Source: JBBIWA01 sp037439425 (GTDB lineage: Bacteria; Acidobacteriota; Blastocatellia; RBC074). From it: DNA of 40,774 bases. The stretch is taken from assembly GCA_037439425.1 (NCBI GenBank), contig JBBIWA010000047.1, forward strand, positions 1-40,774. The letters are read 5' to 3'. Positions 8,613 through 16,242 of the stretch are shown piece after piece. The position numbers were made by a program, and so were the translations under genes. Every line of letters starts with the position of its first letter. Positions within the stretch are counted from its first letter, which is position 1. Below the pieces are notes generated by a model. That model did not search any database, was not told the DNA's origin, and saw only the letters and a program-made list of their open reading frames with translations.

Positions 8613-9109
8613 CAGCGGTAAATAATCCTCCACTTTTGACAGCGCAGTTAACACTATTGCCCAGATGGTCTCTCACCAGGCCCTACCTGACACTTAGTCA
8701 AAATCTCTTCTTGCTAAAACCCTCGTGCGGGCAAGTGGAAGATTGACATAAATGTAAGTTTCTACCTCTAAGCCAACAAATTTGTCGCTATAAAGCAGTC
8801 TCCACCTAAGCTCACTTCCAGGGCCCCAATATGAGCTTGCAGCAGCTACTTACGCATCTCCCCGGCAGATAAAGGGCTCCTTTTCCTGCTCACTGCCAGC
8901 CCAAGGGATTTCGTAAGATGCAGCCGCGCAGTTTGCCGTTCAGGCGAGCTGAGTCTGATTTTGTGGCTACGATTTTGTAGCTTTAGCTTCTGAAGACCAC
9001 ATCCTTGTCGCCTCTGAGCAACGAGCTGAAGCAGGGGCCTTTATGGCTATCAGTGCAAACACAGTGTAAATAGAGGATTTTTCTGCTTGATCAGGGTCTC
9101 AATCAGTTG
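8613..9109 (+). other. Intergenic stretch between ilvE and glnD
   Basis: About 500 bases with no open frame that looks coding on either strand. A TTGACA occurs at 8743-8748 without a convincing -10. Binding sites for the enhancer protein that must activate the sigma-54 promoter at 9110 would be expected here, but I see no clear dyad. Confidence 0.4.
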
Positions 9110-9125
9110 TGGCACCTGACTTGCT
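9110..9125 (+). promoter_or_regulatory. Sigma-54 (RpoN) promoter upstream of glnD
   Basis: TGGCACCTGACTTGCT matches the -24/-12 consensus TGGCAC-N5-TTGC[AT] at every defined position, with the required 12-base GG-to-GC spacing (GG 9111-9112, GC 9123-9124). The predicted start is about 9136, only 16 bases before the glnD ATG, so the leader would barely contain the ribosome site. RpoN control of nitrogen genes is established in many bacteria; here it would drive glnD and probably amtB-glnK. Confidence 0.75.
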
Positions 9126-9151
9126 CACTCTAAGTGAGGAGAGGTGTAAAG

Positions 9152-11842
9152 ATGCAGATCAACCTGGAGACAATCAAGCGGCACGCAGACGAGAGGTTGC
9201 TGCGCATCGAGAGGCAGCCGAGCGCATCTGAGCGGCTGGCGGCCTTGAAGAAGTTTCTCAAGATCGAAACTCAGCGGCTTCACCTGCGTCACCGCTTCGG
9301 CCTCAGCGGGTCGCAGATTGTGGCGGCGCGCAGCTTGATTGTGGACCTAGTAGTTCAGCAATTAGCGCAGGCTGCCGTCGCTGAGGAGGAAGAGGAGGGG
9401 GGGCGGGAAGGACTGTTTGCAATCATCGCCCTGGGGGGATATGGGCGACGTGAGCTGGCTCCGCATTCCGATATTGATGTTCTCTTCCTCTATGGACAGC
9501 GGGATGCGGAGCGCGCTGCGGCGATGAATGAAGCGGTTCTCTATCTGCTCTGGGATGTGGGCTTCACCGTTGGGCATAGCTGTCGCTCATTGAACGAGTG
9601 CCTCACTATTGCCAAAGAGGATCTGACTTCGCGCAACGCTCTGATTGACGCGCGATTAATCTGGGGCAGTCGCGAGCTGTTTGCCAAGCTGGTTAAACGG
9701 CTCGACGAGGAGGTCTTCCGCACCCGGCGACGCGCTTTTCTTGATGAACTGATGGCGGAACGCAGTGAGCGCTATTACAAGTTTGGCGAAGTCGTCTGTC
9801 TGCAAGAGCCGAATGTGAAAGAGGCAGCCGGTGGATTGCGAGACCTGCACTCGCTGCTTTGGGCTGCCCGCGTGGCTTATGGTCATTCGACCATAGATCA
9901 ACTGACAGCTGCTGGCCTGATGACAGAGCCGGATGCTAAGAAGATCACGACGGCCTATGATTTTCTTCTCCGGGTGCGCAATGAGCTGCATTTTTTGACT
10001 GCCCGGCGTACCGATCAGCTCACGTTTGATCTGCAGCCACAGCTGGCGCGCCGCCTGGGCTATGCCGATACGCCTGAGCTGCAGGCCTCAGAGGTCTTCA
10101 TGCGCGACTATTACCGGCAGGCGCGCCAGTTGCACCATCTCTGTACACTGCATCTGCAGCGGGCTGTAGCGCCGGCAGAGAAAAGCAGGTTGCTCAGTCG
10201 TGCCCGCCAGGCCGTTGCTGCAGGCGGATTCATCGTGCGCGATGGGGAGCTGGAGTCGATTGATGAGCCGTTTGATGCGCAGCGACTGATGCTGGCATTT
10301 AGCTATAGCCAGGCCACAGGAGCGCCTTTCAGCAGCCGGCTACAGGAGCTGGCAGAGGCTAAACTGCCGCTGATTAACCGCCAGGTGCGGGCTTTACCAG
10401 AAGTGGCCCAGTCGTTTTTGAAGCTGCTGCGCACCAGAGGGCGAGTGGCAAGCGTCTTGCGCCAGATGCACGAGCTTGGTTTTCTGGGAAAATACCTACC
10501 TGAATTTGGGCGCATCACTTGCCTGGTGCAACACGATCTTTACCACCGCTACACGATTGACGAGCACACGCTGCGCGCTATTGAGGCGCTCGATGAGCTG
10601 GCCAATTCGCGCAGCCGCCAACTGGAACGCTATCGCCAGCTCTACAACGAGGTGAATGACTTGGCTGTGCTGTACCTGGGCCTGTTGTTGCATGACATCG
10701 GGAAAGGCCTGGGGGGCGGTCACGTCAAAAAAGGGATGGCGATGGCCGAGCGGGTCTGCGCGCGTTTGCATCTGGGGCCGGAGGCGGCTGAGCAGGTGAT
10801 CTTTCTGGTTGCCCACCATCTGAGCATGTCACACGCTTCGCAACGGCGCGACCTGGCAGATGAGAAAGTGATCCGAGACTTCGCCACCTTGGTTGGGACG
10901 GTTGATCGCTTGAATATGCTGACGCTGCTGACTTACGGCGACATAAATGGTGTGGGGCCGGGTGTGTGGAATGAATGGAAGGATGCATTGCTGTGGGAGT
11001 TATACCTGAAAACGCGCAGGGTGCTGGCCCCAGAGCCGGCGGAGACCCAGGCGACTGAGCAACTCTGTGAGCAGCTGGCACGCATGCTGGCAAGCGAGGT
11101 TGAGATTGATCAGGTCCGCCAACATTTCAAGCTGCTGCCCGAAGATTATGGGCGTTTGACTGCGCCGCAGATGATCATTGAGCACATTCGTCTGGCGAAT
11201 GCGCTGCGTTCGCATACGGTGCGCACCATCTGGCGCGTCAACACGCAAGCGCGCTGCACCGATCTACATCTGAGCGCGCTTGATCGGCGTGGTCTCTTCG
11301 CCAAGATTGCTGGAACGCTGACCGCCATGGGCGTCAATATCCTCAGCGCCCATCTCAATACGCGCGCCGATGGGATTGTGATCGACTCATTCAGAGTTTG
11401 TGATACGGTAGGCGAACCGATCGCCGATCCTGCGCGCTGGGAGCAGATAGACGCAGAACTTAAGCGCGCCTTGAATGGGGAACTCGATGTTGCGGCTGCG
11501 GTTGACAAACGGCTACGCACCGTTTCTTCCCGGCTGCGTCACCGCGCGCCCGCTGCGTCTGTCCCAACGCGCATCACTTGGGATAATCAATCCTCAGACA
11601 AGAGCACCATTCTCGAAGTACGGACCGGCGACCGTCTGGGACTGGCTTATAAGATCGCCAGCACACTTGCGGCTCTCAATCTCGACATCGCTTTTGCGAA
11701 AGTCGCCACGGAGAAGAACCTGGCGCTCGACATTTTCTACATCACCGATGCGGCGGGAGAAAAACTTAGTGATGCCGATCTGCCGCTCATTGAAGCGGCT
11801 ATCCACAAGGCCCTTAATGGCGGCAAAGAAGCGGACAATTAG
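9152..11842 (+). CDS. glnD: [Protein-PII] uridylyltransferase / uridylyl-removing enzyme
   Basis: An 896-residue GlnD, the cytoplasmic glutamine sensor that adds UMP to PII when nitrogen is short and removes it when glutamine is plentiful. The nucleotidyltransferase site is GGYGRREL (95-102) followed by SDIDV with Asp107 and Asp109. A GlnD linker region follows. The HD hydrolase domain has LLLHDIGKG near 512 and VAHHLSMSH downstream. Two C-terminal ACT domains bind glutamine (about 705-755, beginning LHLSALDRRGLFAKIAGTL, and about 820-868, TILEVRTGDRLGLAYKIAS). AGGAGAGG at 9137-9144 selects the ATG at 9152 rather than a GTG at 9134. It lies directly upstream of amtB and glnK, so sensor, target and transporter are clustered. 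Confidence 0.95.
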   Translation: MQINLETIKRHADERLLRIERQPSASERLAALKKFLKIETQRLHLRHRFGLSGSQIVAARSLIVDLVVQQLAQAAVAEEEEEGGREGLFAIIALGGYGRRELAPHSDIDVLFLYGQRDAERAAAMNEAVLYLLWDVGFTVGHSCRSLNECLTIAKEDLTSRNALIDARLIWGSRELFAKLVKRLDEEVFRTRRRAFLDELMAERSERYYKFGEVVCLQEPNVKEAAGGLRDLHSLLWAARVAYGHSTIDQLTAAGLMTEPDAKKITTAYDFLLRVRNELHFLTARRTDQLTFDLQPQLARRLGYADTPELQASEVFMRDYYRQARQLHHLCTLHLQRAVAPAEKSRLLSRARQAVAAGGFIVRDGELESIDEPFDAQRLMLAFSYSQATGAPFSSRLQELAEAKLPLINRQVRALPEVAQSFLKLLRTRGRVASVLRQMHELGFLGKYLPEFGRITCLVQHDLYHRYTIDEHTLRAIEALDELANSRSRQLERYRQLYNEVNDLAVLYLGLLLHDIGKGLGGGHVKKGMAMAERVCARLHLGPEAAEQVIFLVAHHLSMSHASQRRDLADEKVIRDFATLVGTVDRLNMLTLLTYGDINGVGPGVWNEWKDALLWELYLKTRRVLAPEPAETQATEQLCEQLARMLASEVEIDQVRQHFKLLPEDYGRLTAPQMIIEHIRLANALRSHTVRTIWRVNTQARCTDLHLSALDRRGLFAKIAGTLTAMGVNILSAHLNTRADGIVIDSFRVCDTVGEPIADPARWEQIDAELKRALNGELDVAAAVDKRLRTVSSRLRHRAPAASVPTRITWDNQSSDKSTILEVRTGDRLGLAYKIASTLAALNLDIAFAKVATEKNLALDIFYITDAAGEKLSDADLPLIEAAIHKALNGGKEADN

Positions 11843-11940
11843 TGCTTCGTGGCAAGCTGATCAAACCACAACTTGAGCCGGCCGCCGAAAGTAGCGGCCC
11901 GCAACAGACCTTCCACACTTATAAAGAAAGGATGTGGCCC

Positions 11941-13431
11941 ATGATGAATCCTTCAGGAAAGCCATCGTCTTTTGTTTACTCCCTTCTTGGGGCAGTAGTC
12001 AGTGCGGCCTCGACTCTGGCGCAAACGCCAGCCTCAGCGATAGAGGATCGCCTGAGCCAAATTGAAGCAGCAGCCAGCAGCGCACAATCGGCCGGCGATA
12101 ATGCGTGGCTGCTGGTCTCGGCAGCGCTGGTGTTGATGATGACAGGACCCGGGCTGGCCATCTTCTATGGTGGGCTGGTGCGCAAAAAGAATGTGCTGGC
12201 GACCATGATGCAGAGCTTCATTCTCATGGCTTTAGTCACCGTGCTCTGGGCACTCTATGGCTACAGTCTCGCCTTTGCCGAAGGGACCCCGTTCTTTGGC
12301 AGTCTGAGCTACGCTCTGCTGCGCGGTGTCGGTGGCGCGCCGAACGCTGATTATGCGGCGACTATCCCGCAACAAACCTTCATGGTCTTTCAGTTGATGT
12401 TCGCTATCATCACCCCGGCGCTCATTACCGGGGCTTTCGCCGAGCGCATGAAATTCAGCGCGATGCTGGCCTTTATGGTGCTCTGGACGACAATCGTCTA
12501 CTTCCCGCTGGCGCACATGGTATGGGGCAAGGGAGGATTTTTGAATGCGGCGCTTGGTGGGGTCATTCCGGCGCTGGATTTCGCAGGTGGAACTGTGGTC
12601 CACATTTCATCAGGTTTCTCGGCGCTGGTCTGCGCCATCTACCTGGGCAAACGCATCGGTTATCCCAAGATGCTGATGCCACCACACAGCCTGGTGTTGA
12701 GCTTTATCGGCGCCTGCATGTTGTGGGTGGGATGGTTCGGCTTCAATGCTGGCAGCGCGCTCGCAGCAGGGCAGCTTGCGACCAATGCTTTCGTTGTGAC
12801 ACACTTTGCCGCAGCCGCCGCAACGCTCGGCTGGGTCGCCGCCGAATGGGCGCGCCATGGCAAGCCGACCGTGCTGGGTGCGATCTCTGGGGCCGTCGCC
12901 GGACTGGTTGGGATCACACCGGCTTCGGGTTTCGTCACTCCGATGTCAAGCCTGCTGATTGGCCTCATCGCGGGAGTGGGTTGTTTTTTGATGGTAACTC
13001 ACGTCAAGAAGTGGTTCGGCTATGATGACTCACTCGATGTCTTCGGCATCCACGGAGCGGGCGGTACAATCGGTGCGCTCTTGACGGGCGTTTTTGCCAC
13101 CAGCGCGATCAATCCGATCTTCAAGGATGCGACGGGTAATCCGTTGCCGGTTGGGTTGGTGGATGGCAATGCCGCGCAGGTCCTCAACCAATTAGTAGGG
13201 ATTGGTCTGGCTGCGGCTATGGCGGTCGTGGGTTCATTTGTGATTCTCAAGCTCGTGGATCTAATCCTTGGCGTGCGGGTACAAGAAGCGGAAGAGATTC
13301 AAGGTCTCGACCTCAGTCAGCACGGGGAGGAGGGCTACAACCTGGATCTGGATCTGGCCTCAGCGCAGGCCTCCGCCTCCGGCCTGATGAGGCCATCACT
13401 GGTTCAGGCCGCAAACGCTGTCAAAGAGTGA
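11941..13431 (+). CDS. amtB: Ammonium transporter, Amt/MEP/Rh family
   Basis: A 496-residue inner-membrane ammonium channel. An apparent signal peptide (residues 1-25) and a soluble N-terminal stretch precede eleven expected membrane helices, starting at AWLLVSAALVLMMTGPGLA. Family marks are FYGGLVRKKN, DFAGGTVVHISSG near 213 (twin His no. 1 and the recruitment-site Asp) and FGIHGAGGT (twin His no. 2). The C-terminal cytoplasmic tail GEEGYNLD is the segment contacted by PII. The AAAGAAAGG site (11923-11931) is about nine bases before ATG 11941; an ATG at 11932 would abut it and a GTG at 11842 has none. It sits between glnD and glnK, the classic amtB-glnK pairing. Confidence 0.95.
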   Translation: MMNPSGKPSSFVYSLLGAVVSAASTLAQTPASAIEDRLSQIEAAASSAQSAGDNAWLLVSAALVLMMTGPGLAIFYGGLVRKKNVLATMMQSFILMALVTVLWALYGYSLAFAEGTPFFGSLSYALLRGVGGAPNADYAATIPQQTFMVFQLMFAIITPALITGAFAERMKFSAMLAFMVLWTTIVYFPLAHMVWGKGGFLNAALGGVIPALDFAGGTVVHISSGFSALVCAIYLGKRIGYPKMLMPPHSLVLSFIGACMLWVGWFGFNAGSALAAGQLATNAFVVTHFAAAAATLGWVAAEWARHGKPTVLGAISGAVAGLVGITPASGFVTPMSSLLIGLIAGVGCFLMVTHVKKWFGYDDSLDVFGIHGAGGTIGALLTGVFATSAINPIFKDATGNPLPVGLVDGNAAQVLNQLVGIGLAAAMAVVGSFVILKLVDLILGVRVQEAEEIQGLDLSQHGEEGYNLDLDLASAQASASGLMRPSLVQAANAVKE

Positions 13432-13466
13432 CTGCAGGCTGCGAGAAAGGGGAAGCAACAAATGGA

Positions 13467-13502
13467 GAGTCTGCAAGCTGTAAGGAGTCTGCAAGCTGTA
13501 AG
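13467..13502 (+). repeat. Two tandem 18-bp direct repeats before glnK
   Basis: GAGTCTGCAAGCTGTAAG occurs twice without gap (13467-13484 and 13485-13502), followed by the glnK ribosome site. A degenerate third copy may lie near 13431-13448. It could be a protein-binding site or simple slippage; placement between amtB and glnK suggests a regulatory role. Confidence 0.7.
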
Positions 13503-13516
13503 ATGGAGAGAGGACC

Positions 13517-13855
13517 ATGAAAAAAATTGAGGCAATCATCAGGCCGCATCTGCTCGAAAGCGTCAAGGATGCGCTGCAAACGCTAGGCATTCAGGGCATG
13601 ACGCTCAGCGAAGTCAAAGGTTTTGGTCGCCAGAAAGGCCACACTGAAGTCTACCGCGGCAGCGAGTATAAGGTTGAGTTCGTGCCTAAGGTGAAGATCG
13701 AGCTGGTGCTGGATGATGAACTAATCGAACGCGCAGTTGAGCTCATCATCAAGACTGCGCGCACCGGCAAGTTTGGGGACGGCAAGATCTTTATCTTCCC
13801 AGTTGAAGAAGCGATCCGCATTCGCACGGGCGAGCATGGTGAGCACGCCGTATGA
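13517..13855 (+). CDS. glnK: PII nitrogen regulatory protein
   Basis: A 112-residue PII trimer subunit that binds ATP/ADP and 2-oxoglutarate and plugs the Amt channel when nitrogen is sufficient. The start MKKIEAIIRP is typical. The T-loop contains the modification site Tyr51 in YRGSEYKVEF, along with Tyr46. The C-terminal signature TGKFGDGKIFIFPVEEAIRIRTGE (about 83-106) forms the nucleotide site. Having Tyr51 together with glnD two genes upstream predicts uridylylation. AGAGAGG precedes the ATG. It is called GlnK rather than GlnB from its linkage to amtB; sequence alone does not separate them. Confidence 0.95.
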   Translation: MKKIEAIIRPHLLESVKDALQTLGIQGMTLSEVKGFGRQKGHTEVYRGSEYKVEFVPKVKIELVLDDELIERAVELIIKTARTGKFGDGKIFIFPVEEAIRIRTGEHGEHAV

Positions 13856-14052
13856 GTCTGTCATTGGGAGTCTAAGCAAGCAGCGTCCGAAGCCAGCAGC
13901 CTGATCCCAGACTCTACCTCTGGCATCGAGCTTACTGACTAATTAACTGTCTTTGTCTAGCAAATCGGACGGGTTGTCACCCCACAGTCAGCTGGCTGTG
14001 GATGGCCGCAGTGGTGTGGCCGGTTGTCAACTCGCGAGTCGAAAACAAGACA

Positions 14053-14105
14053 GGGGCCTCTTCGTGTTTGAGGATGATGCTGCCACATCATCGCGAAGAA
14101 GCCCC
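14053..14105 (+). terminator. Two-part hairpin between glnK and the porin gene
   Basis: An outer stem pairs 14053-14064 with 14094-14105 (12 bases, one mismatch). An inner perfect stem GATGATG (14073-14079) / CATCATC (14086-14092) closes a six-base loop. There is no T-run. It may end or process the glnD-amtB-glnK message or attenuate the porin gene. The surrounding intergenic region (13856-14235) holds nothing else I can support. Confidence 0.45.
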
Positions 14106-14235
14106 TTCGCAAACCGCAACGATAACTGTCAAGAGCTACCGCGCGGCCACGCAGGGAGTGTAAAACGCCTCCTCAAGTGTTTGCAAGCACTCTCCGGGCT
14201 TCTGGCCGCGCTGGTGGCGAAAGGAGGCACAGGCC

Positions 14236-15636
14236 ATGAGGTCCAAAACCAATCTTCAAATCAGACCACTGCAGGCGAGCAGGGGGCTTTGCCTGGGGGT
14301 CGCAGTCTGGTTCCTTGCAGCGTCGTTTACTGATGCCGTCTGCGCGCAGCAACTCGGCCTACTGGGGACGAGCGACAAAGAGGTTGCCAAAGTTGACCGG
14401 GAGATGGGCAAAGCATCTGAAAATAAGATTGACCCGATCGAGCTAATCAAAACGATCGCGGCGCTGGAGCAGCGTCTCAAGCAATTGGAAGCGAAACTTG
14501 CCGGGTTGGATGACGGGTCAGGAAAGAACGCGCCGAGCGCCACCGAAATTACCGAGATCAAAAAAGAGGTGGCAGCAATTCAAGAGGAGGCTAAAAAGGA
14601 TGCCAGCTTCATCAATTTCTTCCGCGATGTCGAGGTGAGCGGAATCGTAGACGGTTACTACGGCTACAACTTCAATCATCCGGAGGACAATTTCAACCTC
14701 GGACGCAACTTTGATTTCCGCCACAATAGCTTCAACCTCAACCTGGCCAAGATTACCTTCGAGAAGAAAAACGAGGTGAAAGACCCACTCGGCTTCCGCC
14801 TGGATGTGGGTTTTGGTCCGACGATGGATTGGGTGCATGCTGCAGACCCGACGGGTGGCGAGGTGGTCAAACACATCCAGCAAGCCTACCTCAGCTACGT
14901 TGCGCCAGTTGGCAGCGGGCTGACCCTCGACTTCGGCAAATTCGTTACCGTGCATGGGGCCGAGGTGATCGAGACGAAGGATAATTTCAACTATTCACGC
15001 TCGCTGCTCTTCTCTTACGCCATCCCGTACTATCACACGGGGCTGCGCGCCAAATACAGCTTCAACGAGAAAGTCGCAGTGACTGGCTTGCTCGTTAACG
15101 GCTGGGACAATTTCACCGACAACAACGGCGGCAAGACTCTGGGTGTGAGTGTGAGTCTGGCCCCCACCAAACGACTCTCAATTGTGCAGAACTACATGGC
15201 GGGGCCGGAGCAGCCGGACGATAACCGGAACTGGCGCCATCTGAGCGATACGACAGTGACCTATTTGGCTTCGGACAAGCTGACGCTGATGGGGAACTTC
15301 GACTATGGTAAGGAGACGCTGAGCAACGGGCTGAGCGGCCACTGGAGAGGTTTTGCCGGTTACCTGCGTTATGCCTTTACTAGCAAGCTAGCGTTTGCGC
15401 CGCGTTTTGAAATCTTCGACGATCACGATGGATTCAGGACCGGGTTGCGCCAGAGGCTCAAGGAAGTGACCTTGACGCAGGAACTAAAGCTGGCTACGAA
15501 TCTGCTGGCGCGCTTTGAATTCCGCCGCGATTTTTCAGACCAGGAGTTCTTCAACAGATCGTTTGGTCGCACCGTGCGCAGCCAGAACACATTGCTCGTC
15601 GGGTTCAGCTACTTCTTCAGCTCGCGCGGGCAGTGA
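14236..15636 (+). CDS. Outer-membrane beta-barrel porin (BBP2/OmpL-like)
   Basis: A 466-residue exported protein. Residues 1-37 form a signal peptide ending AVCA-QQ. A coiled coil follows (about 70-130: IKTIAALEQRLKQLEAKLAG, EIKKEVAAIQEEAKK). From about 140 the sequence is a run of amphipathic beta strands (VSGIVDGYYGYNFNHP, SFNLNLAKITFEKKN, LRAKYSFNEKVAVTGLLVNGW) ending in an aromatic-rich strand (LVGFSYFF), the pattern of outer-membrane porins related to the putative beta-barrel porin-2 family. AAAGGAGG at 14220-14227 fixes the start. It follows glnK, hinting at a nitrogen-linked uptake pore, but substrate is unknown. Confidence 0.8.
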   Translation: MRSKTNLQIRPLQASRGLCLGVAVWFLAASFTDAVCAQQLGLLGTSDKEVAKVDREMGKASENKIDPIELIKTIAALEQRLKQLEAKLAGLDDGSGKNAPSATEITEIKKEVAAIQEEAKKDASFINFFRDVEVSGIVDGYYGYNFNHPEDNFNLGRNFDFRHNSFNLNLAKITFEKKNEVKDPLGFRLDVGFGPTMDWVHAADPTGGEVVKHIQQAYLSYVAPVGSGLTLDFGKFVTVHGAEVIETKDNFNYSRSLLFSYAIPYYHTGLRAKYSFNEKVAVTGLLVNGWDNFTDNNGGKTLGVSVSLAPTKRLSIVQNYMAGPEQPDDNRNWRHLSDTTVTYLASDKLTLMGNFDYGKETLSNGLSGHWRGFAGYLRYAFTSKLAFAPRFEIFDDHDGFRTGLRQRLKEVTLTQELKLATNLLARFEFRRDFSDQEFFNRSFGRTVRSQNTLLVGFSYFFSSRGQ

Positions 15637-15727
15637 GTGCTTTGCGCGCGGATGAGCAGGGAACTTTTGGGATTCGCTTGTTGGCACAAATTGACGCTCC
15701 GCCAACTCACTCCTGCGGAAAATCCCT

Positions 15728-15814
15728 AGGAGCGCACGCATCCTTGCGTGCCTGCCTTCGTTAAGCAAGCCATTACCGAAGACCAAGCACGCTCGCAAGC
15801 GTGCGCTCGTGAGG
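15728..15814. repeat. Palindromic GC-rich repeat unit, copy 1
   Basis: The unit opens with GGAGCGCACGCATCCTTGCG, has a central variable part (CTTCGTTAAGCAAGCC) and closes with GCTCGCAAGCGTGCGCTC. Its ends are mutually inverted and each end is itself palindromic. Related units lie at 25999-26142 and 36257-36476, so this is an interspersed, probably non-autonomous mobile family. Confidence 0.75.
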
Positions 15815-16013
15815 TTTTCATCGTTTTTCTGGGCGTCGCAGCACGACATGAATGACTCCTCAGAGAATGTCTGACCAACTTCAGTTTGTCGTGGCTCCTC
15901 GCAGCGCGCCCCTGTGGAGTCAGCGACAAACTGAAGTTGGTCGGACCTCGCTCGCGCATTTTCATTGTTTCTCCCGCGTCGCAATGCGACAGGAACGACT
16001 CCTTAGAGAATGT
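15815..16013. repeat. Composite repeat: direct repeats flanking a perfect inverted repeat
   Basis: An imperfect direct repeat of about 55 bases occurs at 15815-15870 and 15959-16013, sharing TTTTCAT, CGTCGCA, CGACA, GACTCCT and AGAGAATGT in order. Between the copies, GACCAACTTCAGTTTGTCG (15873-15891) and its exact inverse (15924-15942) form a 19-base stem with a 32-base loop. The arrangement resembles a small mobile hairpin unit inside a duplicated flank. No gene is present; the rest of the gap to 16242 shows only a start-less open frame on the minus strand. Confidence 0.75.
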
Positions 16014-16242
16014 AAAACGCAGCGGTTAGCTCGCCCTTAATCTCGCCAAAGGCGCCTGCTGGAAGCAGGGGCAAACTGACCGCTGCGCCCTCCATCCACA
16101 GCGTGATTTTCTCAGCCGTACCCTCAGCTTTTCCCGCAAAAGAGGAACGCTTCCGAATTGGTTGACGCTCACGCTTTGTGAAGCTACACTGTCAAGTTGT
16201 CTCCGGTGAGCTGGCCGGAAGTTTCAACCATCAGTCAACACT

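Noticed and set aside
13953..14333. 126-codon frame before the porin
   Set aside because: It overlaps the porin start and a hairpin, and has a low-complexity, non-protein-like composition.
16003..16190. Minus-strand frame reading ITLWMEGAAVSLPLLPAGAF
   Set aside because: Protein-like, but it has no start codon, ends inside a repeat and has no known match; probably chance or very old remnant.
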